A stretch of 64,000 bases of DNA from UBA10364 sp049611965 (lineage in GTDB: Bacteria; Bacteroidota; Bacteroidia; Flavobacteriales; Schleiferiaceae): positions 12,494 to 76,493 of the forward strand of contig JBMZBC010000006.1 in the NCBI GenBank assembly GCA_049611965.1. The letters run 5' to 3'. Below are positions 17,907-27,270 of this stretch, piece by piece. The first letter of the stretch is position 1. The number at the start of each line of letters is the position of its first letter. Made by a program: the position numbers and the translations under genes. The notes beneath the pieces were generated by a model, which was given only the letters and a program-made list of their open reading frames with translations, searched no databases and was not told where the DNA came from.

Positions 17907-18852
17907 CCTTCTCGCGGATACTTTCAATAAACTCGTGTGCAGTGGCTTGTTCCAAAGCATCGATTGTTTGACCCTCTAGTTTGTGATAACGGAGTCCTCT
18001 GCGGAATGCCTCTACGATCGACGGGTTCGAACTCTTCATGTAGTTAATGGAGCCGTAAGAGAACATCACTTCACTGTGGTTGGGTCCAATTTCTAGTAAT
18101 GCCCCATCGCTAAGCGTGAGGTAGTTACACAGGACCATTTGGTAGGCCTTGCCTTCTTTGGTTTGTTCACTCAAAATGTTTTTGAGCAGCTTATCGAGTA
18201 CCGCGTGCAACTCTTCTTTGAGTTGGTTTTTTACGCGATCCGACATTCTTGAATTGTTACTAACGTAACGAATTTGACCAATAAGGTTGTCGAATGCACC
18301 CGCCACCCAGAACTCTGTGCTTTTAATGCCTTCGCTGAGTGTTGTGAGTTCCTGTCCTTTGTGAATCAAGGCTTGTGGAATAGCAAGCGGATCAAACCGT
18401 TCCTGACGACGCATGTTTTCCATCACCCACAAGTAATAGCGAAAGGCACTCAATCCGGGCTGGTCCATATACCGGTACAATGGCACTTCTTTGGCCGTGA
18501 AATACAACTGAGCATTTGGCTGCGTGAGGGCCAATTCTAGATTTTTCCGCGTATTTTCCAAATAGAAATCGATATCTCCATAATCCTTGATAGGAGGAAG
18601 GGTTGTGCATACTACAACTTGACTGTTCTCTTCAGGCCTCGAGCGCAGTGCATCAATACTAATGGAAAAATGATTGGCCAATTTTACCATTTCATCTGCC
18701 GTCAATGGCGTAGCACCAGTACGCTTGCGGTAAAGGGAAGCGCGGGAGCAACCCAACACTGCCATAAGGTCAGCGGTAATCTTTGATTTGCCTTTGGTTG
18801 AGCTGAAGATTTGCTCAAACAATTGTTGTTGAAAGGCGTTGGGTTGAAACAT
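17893..18852 (-). CDS. HTH (XRE-like) regulatory protein, unknown target
   Basis: A 319-residue protein with an N-terminal helix-turn-helix (about residues 15-62: DLMAVLGCSRASLYRKRTG then LTADEMVKLANHFSISID), the kind found in Cro/C1-like DNA-binding domains. The remaining 250 residues are mostly helical and not recognised; no known ligand-binding fold is evident. The ATG at 18852 (MFQPNAFQQQ) is chosen because the longer form would run over the start of the divergent acyltransferase gene. It faces that gene across 42 nt, so autoregulation or control of the acyltransferase is a reasonable guess. The 3' end overlaps purT by 14 nt. Confidence 0.72.
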   Translation of the reverse strand: MFQPNAFQQQLFEQIFSSTKGKSKITADLMAVLGCSRASLYRKRTGATPLTADEMVKLANHFSISIDALRSRPEENSQVVVCTTLPPIKDYGDIDFYLENTRKNLELALTQPNAQLYFTAKEVPLYRYMDQPGLSAFRYYLWVMENMRRQERFDPLAIPQALIHKGQELTTLSEGIKSTEFWVAGAFDNLIGQIRYVSNNSRMSDRVKNQLKEELHAVLDKLLKNILSEQTKEGKAYQMVLCNYLTLSDGALLEIGPNHSEVMFSYGSINYMKSSNPSIVEAFRRGLRYHKLEGQTIDALEQATAHEFIESIREKVNAL

Positions 18853-18881
18853 GGTCGTATAGTAATTACCATAAATGTATC

Positions 18882-18889
18882 TATTTTTG
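18882..18889 (+). promoter_or_regulatory. Candidate -7 box for GNAT acyltransferase
   Basis: TATTTTTG matches TAnnTTTG and ends 5 nt before the ATG at 18895, implying a leaderless or near-leaderless mRNA. No clear -33 TTG is present. Confidence 0.4.
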
Positions 18890-18894
18890 GCGCA

Positions 18895-19833
18895 ATGAGT
18901 CAAACCCCTCCGAAATCTTACAATTATTCCCAGATACCTGGGAAAATATTACATCATCCAACGACCGGTGAGGAGCTCTTGTTTTCTGCACCAAGTTTTC
19001 GAAAGGGCAATTCGAGTTTCCTGAAGAGCCGCGGTTTACAATTGTTAAATGCATTAGCGGCTTTGAAAGTCCAAGTTGTCGGGAGTTTTTGGTTACCTGG
19101 AATGCACCTTCATAGTCCTGAGAAACTCCAGGATTTACGTCATATCCCTGGATTGCCCAAGCATTCATTATTTGTAGGAACGTCCACTGCGCCAATCCAT
19201 TCCAAAAATTGGTACAGCTTCAAGGGTGACCCGTTAATGGTTGTAGAAAACATATGGGATAGCATTGAGGATTATGTTTCCAGCTTTAAAAAGAAGTACC
19301 GCGCTCGATACCGAAAGGCAATGGAATTGAACCAAAGCATTGAGACGTATTACGTCAGCTCAGAGCGAGATTTTCAGGAGTGTTGTGAAATGTTTCAGGC
19401 GACTTTAGCTCCGAAGGTGGCTGCGCTTCCTGATAATCTGTCTGTTCTGTTGGAAGGGTTTGGTCACTGGTTTGGTGACTCCTATAAAGTACTTGCTGCA
19501 CAGAAAAATGGACAGATCGTTGGTTTCATTGGGTACCTAAAAGACGGTGAGGTTCTTCGCGCAATGCACTACGGCGCAAAAAAAGATGCTCCAGATGGGC
19601 TGTATAGTTTGCTGATGTTTAAAGTCATTCACTTCGGGATAGAGTGTGGTTTCACCGAGATCAATTTAGGACGTACAGCCACTGAAATAAAAAGTACTTA
19701 CGGGGCTCGGCCCATAGAAAACTACTTCTCCTTTTATACCAATAAACCTGTTCTTAGAATGATTCTCAGAGTAGCGTACAAGCGTTATCGTCCAAAAAGC
19801 TATACATTGAGAAGCCCGTTCAAGGCAAGTTAA
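18895..19833 (+). CDS. GNAT/FemAB-like acyltransferase
   Basis: A 312-residue protein whose C-terminal two thirds resemble the GNAT-like fold found in FemAB/BioF2-type N-acyltransferases: KKKYRARYRKAMELNQ (helix of the acceptor side), the central strands VLAAQKNGQIVGFIGYL, and LMFKVIHFGIECGFTEINLGRTATEIKSTYGARP near residues 250-285. The last block is typical of proteins annotated as peptidogalycan/lipid-linked aminoacyl or acyl transferases. Acceptor and donor are unknown. The ATG at 18895 (MSQTPPKSY) is preferred; an upstream in-frame ATG would lie inside the divergent regulator. Likely cytosolic. Confidence 0.72.
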   Translation: MSQTPPKSYNYSQIPGKILHHPTTGEELLFSAPSFRKGNSSFLKSRGLQLLNALAALKVQVVGSFWLPGMHLHSPEKLQDLRHIPGLPKHSLFVGTSTAPIHSKNWYSFKGDPLMVVENIWDSIEDYVSSFKKKYRARYRKAMELNQSIETYYVSSERDFQECCEMFQATLAPKVAALPDNLSVLLEGFGHWFGDSYKVLAAQKNGQIVGFIGYLKDGEVLRAMHYGAKKDAPDGLYSLLMFKVIHFGIECGFTEINLGRTATEIKSTYGARPIENYFSFYTNKPVLRMILRVAYKRYRPKSYTLRSPFKAS

Positions 19834-19859
19834 GTGCGATTATTTTTCACGATTAAGAG

Positions 19860-20642
19860 ATGTTTCAATCTTTCAGAAATTCTTTCGGTAGCATTACTGT
19901 CGCCACGACAGGTGCATCTCTCGTGCAAGCTGAGCTGAACGGTAAGGAATTGCTTCACGATTTTGGCGATCAGTGGCACCAGTGGGCCTCTGGCGCTGTA
20001 ATTTTCCCATTTCCAGTGCGAATGGCATCAGGGACGGTGATGGCATTCGAAGGAACTGAATATCATTGGCCCATCAACGACGAGAAACATCGCGCCGCGT
20101 TGCACGGTTTAACTCCGTGGGAGGAATTTGAATTGGCCCAACTTCCTAATGGTATACAAGCGAGTTGGACGTATGACGGTGCGAAAGACTTTTATCCGTT
20201 TCCTTGTAAACTAACAATTACCTACATCCTCAGTCAGGAAGGCTTAAGTCTTTCTTGTCGGGTTCAAAATTTAGGAACAACGAGTTTGCCTTATCATATG
20301 GGTTGGCATCCGTATTTCAAGACCAATGCCCCAGCTTTGAATCCAGTACCGGTCCATCGATTGAAGAAGAATGAATTGAGCCATCCTGGGGAGAAAATTC
20401 CTTTTGAAGGTTTTGATTGGACCGAAGAAGTGGACGGCGCCTTTTTCATGGATTCTATCGAGCATGGGGATACTACCATCCAACCATTGTCCACCATTAC
20501 GCAGGTATTCCGTCCGGCTGGAGCTCCGTTTGTGGCTATTGAGCCAATCACCGGTCTAGGTCATCCGGATTTTCCTTGGCGCACTGTACCACCAGGAGAA
20601 GCGGATGAGGTTGTGACTATTATCGGTTTGAAGCGTCGATAA
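19860..20642 (+). CDS. Aldose 1-epimerase family protein
   Basis: Beta-sandwich enzyme of the aldose epimerase (mutarotase, GalM-like) superfamily, 260 residues. It interconverts alpha and beta anomers of hexoses or their phosphates. The active-site pattern is visible: ALHGLTPWEEF (first His), the conserved second His in LPYHMGWHPYF, and a late acidic residue in VAIEPITGLGHPDFPW. It lies next to a PfkB sugar kinase and an MFS sugar porter on the opposite strand, which supports a role in hexose use. Its 3' end overlaps that of the kinase by 23 nt. Confidence 0.9.
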   Translation: MFQSFRNSFGSITVATTGASLVQAELNGKELLHDFGDQWHQWASGAVIFPFPVRMASGTVMAFEGTEYHWPINDEKHRAALHGLTPWEEFELAQLPNGIQASWTYDGAKDFYPFPCKLTITYILSQEGLSLSCRVQNLGTTSLPYHMGWHPYFKTNAPALNPVPVHRLKKNELSHPGEKIPFEGFDWTEEVDGAFFMDSIEHGDTTIQPLSTITQVFRPAGAPFVAIEPITGLGHPDFPWRTVPPGEADEVVTIIGLKRR

Positions 20643-21495
20643 AGGCTTTTAATTCGGTTTTACTAATTAGCGGGTTAGCCCCTTCTTTGCTGGCGACCAT
20701 AGCGCCAAGGGCAGCGGCGTAATCTATCGTTAGTTGCGGTTCTAGGAGGTGTGAAATACCAAAAAGAATGCCGGCTAGAAAGCTGTCTCCAGCACCAACG
20801 GTGTCTTTTACGGTTACAGGAAAGACCTTGCTTTGAAGTGCACCAAGGTTGTTCACCCAAAGTGCCCCTTGGCTGCCTCTAGTTAGGATGAGTTCTTGGG
20901 TGCCCATTAGTTCGTGCATGGCTTCAAACCCTAGTCCTGGATCAGCATCTAATTGTAGCCACTGAGCAAGTAGCGCATATTCTTCCTCGTTGACCTTGAC
21001 GATTTCTGTGCCCTCAAGTAATTCTAGGATTCGTACTTGGTCGATATATGGTTTTCTAAGATTTAGGTCAAAGACACGCATGCTAGCCTTCGCCCTGAGC
21101 GCTTTCAAGGATTCGTAGCTCTGATGGTTTCGTGTAGCTAAAGACCCGTGCAAGAGTAGGTCGCCCTGTTCCCAAGAATTCTCAGGCGTACTAATAAAAT
21201 CCCAAGCGCTTGGTTCGTCTATGATGTAGCGCACCTCAGAAGGATTGGAGGTGTCCACCGTGACCGTTCCAGTAGGGTGCTCATTGGTGGTGATGAATGC
21301 TGTATTCACATCGCGCTCTTGTAGGATATCCAAGAGATTTTGGCCCAATTCATCCTCCCCAATGGCAGAAATCACAGCGCTTTCAAGCCCAAGATTTTGT
21401 GCATGTATAGCTACATTCATGGGTGCCCCACCCGGCTTTGCGCCAGAAGGGAAGAGGTCCCACAATACCTCCCCAAAGCAGTAGAGTTTAGGCAT
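20620..21495 (-). CDS. PfkB-family sugar kinase (fructokinase-like)
   Basis: Ribokinase/PfkB-family kinase of 291 residues. The start CFGEVLWDLFPSGAKPGGAP matches fructokinase-like members (GE.LWD.fP...GGAP), and the C-terminal signature DTVGAGDSFLAGIL contains the catalytic base Asp237 and the anion hole. It should phosphorylate a hexose, most likely fructose, using ATP. It overlaps the upstream MFS sugar porter by 8 nt, so import and phosphorylation are encoded as a coupled pair. The 3' end overlaps the convergent aldose epimerase gene. Confidence 0.9.
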   Translation of the reverse strand: MPKLYCFGEVLWDLFPSGAKPGGAPMNVAIHAQNLGLESAVISAIGEDELGQNLLDILQERDVNTAFITTNEHPTGTVTVDTSNPSEVRYIIDEPSAWDFISTPENSWEQGDLLLHGSLATRNHQSYESLKALRAKASMRVFDLNLRKPYIDQVRILELLEGTEIVKVNEEEYALLAQWLQLDADPGLGFEAMHELMGTQELILTRGSQGALWVNNLGALQSKVFPVTVKDTVGAGDSFLAGILFGISHLLEPQLTIDYAAALGAMVASKEGANPLISKTELKAFIDASNR

Positions 21496-22819
21496 CTTTC
21501 GAGGTTAATTGGTCTTGTAATTCTTCCAGACTGACCCCTTTGGTTTCGGGCATCATGAAGTGGGTGAAAAGTAGCTGAAGTACCATAAAGGCAGCGAAGA
21601 AAGCGAATACCGTCCAGCCCGGGAAAGCTTCGATCACTACCTCACCGAGCATGGTGATTAGTGCTGCGAAGACCCAATGCGTACCTGTACCCCAGGCTTG
21701 ACCGGCCGCGCGAACACTGTTCGGGAAGATTTCGGAGATGAATACCCAAATCACGGCACCTTGACCTACGGCGTGAGACGCTATGAAGGTGAGGATGAAG
21801 AAAAGGTTGAACCCTGCTGAAGCTTCGGTTTTGAACCCATAGGCGACCATTGCTAGAGAGATAATATAGCCCACTGAACCGATGTACATGAGGGATTTAC
21901 GCCCCATTCGATCAATAAGGTAGAGGCCGACGAAGGTGAAAATGAGATTGGTTCCGCCGATAGCGATGGAAGAGAGGAGGGAATCGGATGAGGCGAATCC
22001 TGCATTCTCTAAAATCACCGGAGCGTAGTATAGGATGAAATTGATCCCGCTTAATTGGTTGAAGAAGGCCAGCAAGAAGGCGAGAAGGAGGCTCTTGTTG
22101 TATTTACCGCTGAAAACATTGGAGCTTTCTTCTTCCTCACTTTGGTGGGCTTTAATGGTGTCCAATTCTGTTTTGGCGGAAGCTTCATCGCCATGCAGTA
22201 AATGGAGAGTTTGAAGGGCGCCGGAAGCATCACCGCGTTCCACCATGAGCCAACGTGGGGAATTAGGTACCCCAAGAATAAGCAAACAATACAGCGCAGC
22301 TGGAAGTGCTTCTACACCCAGCATCCAGCGCCAGTCGTTGCTCCCGCCAACGCCATCGAGGAGGTAATTTGAGATGAATGCAATGAGGATACCAAAGACA
22401 ATATTGAATTGGTACAGGGCTACTAGTCGGCCGCGTGAGCTAGCGGTGCTAATTTCGCTGATATAGGTAGGAGCAGCGACCGTTGAGGCACCGACGCCGA
22501 CACCGCCTAAGAATCGGAAAAAAGAGAACATGTAGGGATCAGTAGCTAAGCCTGATCCTAGAGCACTGACTAGGTAAAGTATACCTACCCAAATGAGTGT
22601 ATTTTTACGTCCAATTCGTTTCGTAGGAATTCCCCCAGCCAAGGAGCCTAGCACTGTTCCCCAAAGGGCCATAGACATGATAAATACGCCGTGGAACCAT
22701 GCAGAGGTCTGCCAAAGTTCTTTGATGGGTGCATTTGCCCCAGAGATTACAACCGTATCAAAGCCAAATAAAAATCCAGCCAAGGCCACCGTCAGGGACC
22801 AATTCCAGAGTTTGTTCAT
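21488..22819 (-). CDS. MFS sugar porter
   Basis: Major facilitator superfamily sugar:proton symporter (443 residues, 12 predicted helices). Family signatures are FGFDTVVISG in helix 1, KRIGRKN and DRMGRKS in the two cytoplasmic loops, PNSPRWLM at the end of helix 6 (PESPRWL in most members), the QLSGIN motif in helix 7, and PETKG after helix 12. The sugar is probably fructose, glucose or xylose, inferred from the fused-by-overlap fructokinase-like gene. It is transcribed minus; 65 nt separate its start from the TolC gene stop upstream and I see no terminator there, so read-through from the efflux operon is possible. Confidence 0.93.
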   Translation of the reverse strand: MNKLWNWSLTVALAGFLFGFDTVVISGANAPIKELWQTSAWFHGVFIMSMALWGTVLGSLAGGIPTKRIGRKNTLIWVGILYLVSALGSGLATDPYMFSFFRFLGGVGVGASTVAAPTYISEISTASSRGRLVALYQFNIVFGILIAFISNYLLDGVGGSNDWRWMLGVEALPAALYCLLILGVPNSPRWLMVERGDASGALQTLHLLHGDEASAKTELDTIKAHQSEEEESSNVFSGKYNKSLLLAFLLAFFNQLSGINFILYYAPVILENAGFASSDSLLSSIAIGGTNLIFTFVGLYLIDRMGRKSLMYIGSVGYIISLAMVAYGFKTEASAGFNLFFILTFIASHAVGQGAVIWVFISEIFPNSVRAAGQAWGTGTHWVFAALITMLGEVVIEAFPGWTVFAFFAAFMVLQLLFTHFMMPETKGVSLEELQDQLTSKDA

Positions 22820-22884
22820 GAGTGTTAGCGATTTTGCCCTCGGAAGATAATCAATCGCTGCTCATGCACAATACCTCGAAACTC

Positions 22885-24267
22885 CTAGAAAGTGGCAGAG
22901 AGTTCCTGCCACAGCGCCTTTTGCACGCCCAATTCGCGGGTAATATTAGCTGTTTGAATCAACGCCTTAGCATAATAGCTCGTACGTAGGTTGACTTTGA
23001 TGAGTTCACTATCGCCCAATTCCAGTTTGCGCTTTTCTGCTTCAAGTAGCAATCGAAGGCTTTCTTGATTTTTTAGACTCGCATTTAAGGCCACTTCTAG
23101 CTGAACAATCCCCTCTGCGGCAGCACTCAAAGCGTTGTTCCAAGAGTTCTCTGTTTCGCTACGCTCTAATTGGAAGTTTTGCAACTGCAGATTTTGACTG
23201 CGCGAGTAACCGCGACCGGTACGCAAAAACAAAGGCATGTCCAGTTTTGCCTTTACTATACGGTTATTCGGGTCGTAATCTGCTGATGTTGGCAATTCTG
23301 AGAAGTTACCAGGCATCAATACAGCACCACCTACAGCCACTTTAGGCTTGAGGTATTCCCGAGCTAGTTGGCGCTTCAATCTAAATTGCTCCTCCTTATT
23401 ATCGTTGTATACATACAAGGGGTGCTCAGGGTCCAATTCCAAGGAAACGACTAGCTCCTGCATCACTGCCGTTGGTTTGCTTTCAGGCTTTAATAGCACA
23501 GGTTGACCGTTAGACGACCATAGCCAGTTGCTCGCACCAAACATTGCTCTTATGGCCTTATTACGAGCCCTGAAGTAGTCCGTTTGCCAAGTGGTCAGCA
23601 GGGCACGTGCATCCAAGGTGTCGATGGCTGCTGCATCTCCTGCGTTGAATGCATTCATCGTAAAGTCATACACCTCACGGGCTGCTTCTACTGCACTCTC
23701 GTAAGCTGCGAGACCAGCATAAGCCTCGTACCACTTCCAATAGTCGCTCAATGCTTTGGCTAGGAGCTTATTGCGGTACAGCTGTGCTTCAGCTTCGGTC
23801 AAATCTACTGCTGCCTTTGCAAGTCGCAGAGAAGTTCTACGCTCATCGGTCATTAAACCGTTACCTAGGTTGATCATACCGCCCACAGCAAAAAGACCTT
23901 CCTCAGGTAACTTGTTCTGCGGGTTAGTGTAAATCCCAGTGCTTGAATTCCAATCCACCTGAAGGTCAATAGGTGAGGCCGTTGGAAGTGCCAACTGAAC
24001 GGCTGGTAGTTCGTAGTACAGTTCATCGTCGTACTCCTTGCTTGAGTAGTTGCCTACCAAGGTGGGGTCAAAAGCACCTCGCGCTTTGAGCAGTTCTGCT
24101 TTAGCAATAGGAAGCCTGTTGCGCACAGATTGTAGCACCGGGTGGTTCTGATCCACCCACTGAACGAACTGCTCTGCACTAAGCTCTTGAGTACTAGGCA
24201 TTGCCTCTGGAGCTTGTCCAAAGGCAACGATAGAAAGCAATAAAAAGAAGAAGGTGTTAATCCTCAT
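22885..24267 (-). CDS. TolC-family outer-membrane efflux protein
   Basis: Outer-membrane channel of a tripartite exporter: 460 residues, signal peptide (residues 1-18, cleavage near AFGQA) and two long helical repeats typical of TolC/OMF proteins. Helical segments include LTEAEAQLYRNKLLAKALSD and the LEVALNASLKNQESLRLLLE region. It overlaps the HlyD adaptor gene by one base and is last in the operon TetR-ABC-HlyD-TolC. It would form the trans-envelope duct reached by the adaptor. Substrate unknown. Confidence 0.92.
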   Translation of the reverse strand: MRINTFFFLLLSIVAFGQAPEAMPSTQELSAEQFVQWVDQNHPVLQSVRNRLPIAKAELLKARGAFDPTLVGNYSSKEYDDELYYELPAVQLALPTASPIDLQVDWNSSTGIYTNPQNKLPEEGLFAVGGMINLGNGLMTDERRTSLRLAKAAVDLTEAEAQLYRNKLLAKALSDYWKWYEAYAGLAAYESAVEAAREVYDFTMNAFNAGDAAAIDTLDARALLTTWQTDYFRARNKAIRAMFGASNWLWSSNGQPVLLKPESKPTAVMQELVVSLELDPEHPLYVYNDNKEEQFRLKRQLAREYLKPKVAVGGAVLMPGNFSELPTSADYDPNNRIVKAKLDMPLFLRTGRGYSRSQNLQLQNFQLERSETENSWNNALSAAAEGIVQLEVALNASLKNQESLRLLLEAEKRKLELGDSELIKVNLRTSYYAKALIQTANITRELGVQKALWQELSATF

Positions 24268-25625
24268 TATTTCACTTTTACTTTAGGTTTTTCGAGCGAT
24301 TCCTTCGCTTGAATCGGCTCATAATAGTCCGGTGGGAAAGAGTTGAATTGACGCCAGATTTCGTACCAAACCGGCACGTTGTTCAATAGTGCAATTCCAC
24401 GCGCACCGGTGCCGGCTCTCATATTCTCCGGCCATTGCTCGCTTGGTGCTACAAGAATTCGGTATTTCCCATTCTCATTGGTCACTTGATCGACAGCAAC
24501 AACCTCACCGTCAAAGGTTCCGTAACTGGTATTTGGCCATCCCCTAAAAACGATGGCAGGCCAACCGTCAAATTGGAACATTACCTTGCTTCCTTCGTGA
24601 ATCAAAGGCATGTCAATAGGACTGATGTACAGCTCAACCGCTAGCTCGTACGAGGTAGGTACAATAGTGGCCAGTGCTGTTCCTTCCTTCACTGACTCAC
24701 CTAATCCTTGCGTCTTTACTTTAGCAAGCTTACCGCTCTGTGGTGCGATAATGTAATAGTAACCTGCGCGCACCTGCAATGAAGCAAGTTTGTTCTTGTT
24801 CTTCGCTAGGTCTGCTTGTGCCGCTGCAGCGTTGCTTTTGGCCGTTGCAAGATCACTTTGTGCTTTACTAATCTTCTCCAAGTACGCGTTGGCGTTGTTC
24901 GCCAGCTCGAGGGTAACGTCCAAAAGCTTGTTTTGGCTTGTTTCCCACTTACCAAGAGCCTGCTCTGTAGTAGCTTGCTGTTGTGCGAGCTTCACTCTGT
25001 ACTGCTCTACATCGGTACGAGATTTCAAGCCTTGCACTAGCAATTTATCGTAACGCTTTGCTTGGGTTTGTGCAACGTCTAAATTCATCTTTTGCGAATA
25101 GTAGTTGGTACTATCGGCTGCGGCTGCAGCACGCGCTGCATTTTTCTGGTACGACAAGCTCTGTGCGTTTACACCTTGATTGGTACGTAACGTTGCAATG
25201 AGCTCCTCAAGAGCTTCTACTTTCGCGTTATAACCAGCAAGGGCATCAACTTTAGCATCTACCTGCTCTTGGGTTCTTTGGATTACCTCTGGATCCAGGA
25301 ATTCATTTTTAATTTCCTGTAATCGAGCAATGGTATCCCCGGCGCTAACAACATCACCTTCTTGCTTGTACCACTCGGCAACCTGACCGGCAATCTGTGC
25401 TTGGATCTCACTTGGACGCTGCTCAGGACGCAGCATAGTTACCTGGCCCTTGCCCTGGATGTTCTGTGTCCAAGGAAGGAATAAGGCCAACAAACTCACT
25501 ACCGCTATAATGGTGAAGCGACGCTTGATTTTTGGTCCAATGAATGGGTTACCCAATTGATCAAAACTCTTGTAACGAGTTGGATCAATTCTGTCTGAAA
25601 TAATTTGTCTTGATAATTTCAGCAT
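24267..25625 (-). CDS. HlyD-family periplasmic adaptor (membrane fusion protein)
   Basis: A 452-residue adaptor with one N-terminal membrane helix (about residues 36-55), a split lipoyl/biotinyl-like domain (GQVAEWYKQEGDVVSAGDTIARLQE and its partner near YYIIAPQSGKLAKVKTQGLGESV, each family blocks), and a long alpha-hairpin of coiled coil (about residues 120-285, rich in Ala, Gln and Lys). The C-terminal beta-domain follows. It bridges the inner-membrane ABC protein to the TolC-like channel. The gene starts 4 nt after the ABC gene stop and overlaps the TolC gene by one base. The coiled coil is long, as in type 1 secretion adaptors. Confidence 0.92.
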   Translation of the reverse strand: MLKLSRQIISDRIDPTRYKSFDQLGNPFIGPKIKRRFTIIAVVSLLALFLPWTQNIQGKGQVTMLRPEQRPSEIQAQIAGQVAEWYKQEGDVVSAGDTIARLQEIKNEFLDPEVIQRTQEQVDAKVDALAGYNAKVEALEELIATLRTNQGVNAQSLSYQKNAARAAAAADSTNYYSQKMNLDVAQTQAKRYDKLLVQGLKSRTDVEQYRVKLAQQQATTEQALGKWETSQNKLLDVTLELANNANAYLEKISKAQSDLATAKSNAAAAQADLAKNKNKLASLQVRAGYYYIIAPQSGKLAKVKTQGLGESVKEGTALATIVPTSYELAVELYISPIDMPLIHEGSKVMFQFDGWPAIVFRGWPNTSYGTFDGEVVAVDQVTNENGKYRILVAPSEQWPENMRAGTGARGIALLNNVPVWYEIWRQFNSFPPDYYEPIQAKESLEKPKVKVK

Positions 25626-25629
25626 GGTA

Positions 25630-27270
25630 TTAAAGTTTAATCGTTTGTGTACTGTGTGAGCATACTACATCTAAGTTCGAGGCAGCAACCAATGTCCACG
25701 GTTGTTTTTCATCCCAGATGAAGTCAATAATGGCCTTTCTCTCCTTAGGGTCGAAAAGGTGGAAGACATCATCTACCAAGAGTAATCTCGGTCGTGTGAT
25801 GATCGCTCTTGCCAGCAAGATTCTCTCAATGAGGGAACTTGATAATGGGATGGCCGTTGGTCCAACAGGAGTCTCATAGCCCATTGGAAGACTCATGATA
25901 AAGTTCTTGAGTCCAAGACCGTTTACCGCCCACTCGACATCACTAAGCTCGATTTCCGGGCGTCCTAATGTGATGTTTTCCAGTAGGGTGCCTTCGAATA
26001 GGTTCTCGCTCAAAAAGCAATCACCAATGTTGTAACGAAGGTCTGCCGTGTTCAAGTTACCCGCAGTTTGGCCGTTATAGCTCACGGTACCACTGGTCGC
26101 CTCGTACTGTGCAGAAAGTAGTCGAAGCAACGTAGATTTCCCCGAGCCGTTAGGTCCGGTAATCACTACACGAGCACCACTTTTGATAGATATGTTGAGG
26201 TCTTTTAAAATATCTAGCTTACCGTCTTGAGATGTGTAGGTAACACCTTTAAGGTCAATCGATGCACCCATACCGGTATCGATATCACTGAACATAATGA
26301 CGCCCTGGTCTTCCTCTAGAGGAATGTCCGTTACACGACTTATTTTTTCCACCGCAGTAAGTACGTCGTATATAGGCTCCATGGTCAAGATTAACTTTTC
26401 CGCAGAGTTTACAATCAAAATGATGACAATTTCAGAGGCTACGAATTGACCAATATTAATCTCATTTTCGATAACGAGCAATCCGCCAATTACTAATAGT
26501 CCCAGTGTCACTAAAGCCTTGAAGGCTACGATGTTTGAGAACTGGAAAATCAAGGTCTTCCAGTGCTTTTTTCTATGCTTCAAGTACGATTGCACTAATC
26601 CGTCTGTCTTCTCTAGGGGCAATTCAGTGTGGCCTGCACGCTTAAAAGTGTCCATCGTTCTTGCGATCTCCTGTAGCCAGTGCGCAACGCGGTACTTGTA
26701 CGTACTCTCTTGTAAACTACTTTCAAGACCTCTAGGTCCTGTGTAGTACAAGATCGCAGTCAACAACAGAATGAGTGCCACGCCGAAAGTGATGAAGAAC
26801 GGGTGGTAGGTACTCAATAAAATGAGACCGATGATAATCTGAATGGCTGAAGAGCTGAAGTCCATGAGGAGCTTTGGTAAACCCTTCTGGATGTTCAGTG
26901 TATCAAAGAATTTATTTATCATCTCTGGTGGATAGAAACCACGGATACTCGAGCTCTGGAACCTCGGTATACGGTAGGTGAACTCGAATGCTGCACGAGT
27001 GAAAATGCGCTGCTGGATGATTTCTGTAATACTCAATTGCATCACCTGCAGGATACCACCAACGATGACACCTATGGTAACAATGGCACTCAATATGATC
27101 CAGTTAATACTTACTGTACCTGCCTGGATAAGGCCGATAATAGCTTGAATACCAAGAGGTAGTGTCAGTGATACCAACGAATAGAAGATGGAATAAGCAT
27201 ACAAATAGAGAATGTCTCTCTTGTCCACAGAGAGCATCGCTAAGAGCTTTTGAAATGGATGTTTATTCAT
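25630..27270 (-). CDS. ABC exporter with degenerate ATPase motifs
   Basis: A 546-residue fused ABC protein: six membrane helices (about residues 20-300) and a nucleotide-binding domain. Walker A is intact (GPNGSGKST, residues 372-380). Other motifs are not: by alignment with the canonical pattern the Q-loop Gln is Leu420, the signature LSGGQ is LSSSL (476-480), the catalytic Glu after Walker B is Asp (DD, 500-501), and the switch His is Ser (AASNL, about 531). ATP binding is plausible, normal hydrolysis doubtful. There is no N-terminal peptidase domain. It lies between TetR (8-nt overlap) and HlyD, so it is the inner-membrane part of the tripartite system. Confidence 0.88.
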   Translation of the reverse strand: MNKHPFQKLLAMLSVDKRDILYLYAYSIFYSLVSLTLPLGIQAIIGLIQAGTVSINWIILSAIVTIGVIVGGILQVMQLSITEIIQQRIFTRAAFEFTYRIPRFQSSSIRGFYPPEMINKFFDTLNIQKGLPKLLMDFSSSAIQIIIGLILLSTYHPFFITFGVALILLLTAILYYTGPRGLESSLQESTYKYRVAHWLQEIARTMDTFKRAGHTELPLEKTDGLVQSYLKHRKKHWKTLIFQFSNIVAFKALVTLGLLVIGGLLVIENEINIGQFVASEIVIILIVNSAEKLILTMEPIYDVLTAVEKISRVTDIPLEEDQGVIMFSDIDTGMGASIDLKGVTYTSQDGKLDILKDLNISIKSGARVVITGPNGSGKSTLLRLLSAQYEATSGTVSYNGQTAGNLNTADLRYNIGDCFLSENLFEGTLLENITLGRPEIELSDVEWAVNGLGLKNFIMSLPMGYETPVGPTAIPLSSSLIERILLARAIITRPRLLLVDDVFHLFDPKERKAIIDFIWDEKQPWTLVAASNLDVVCSHSTQTIKL

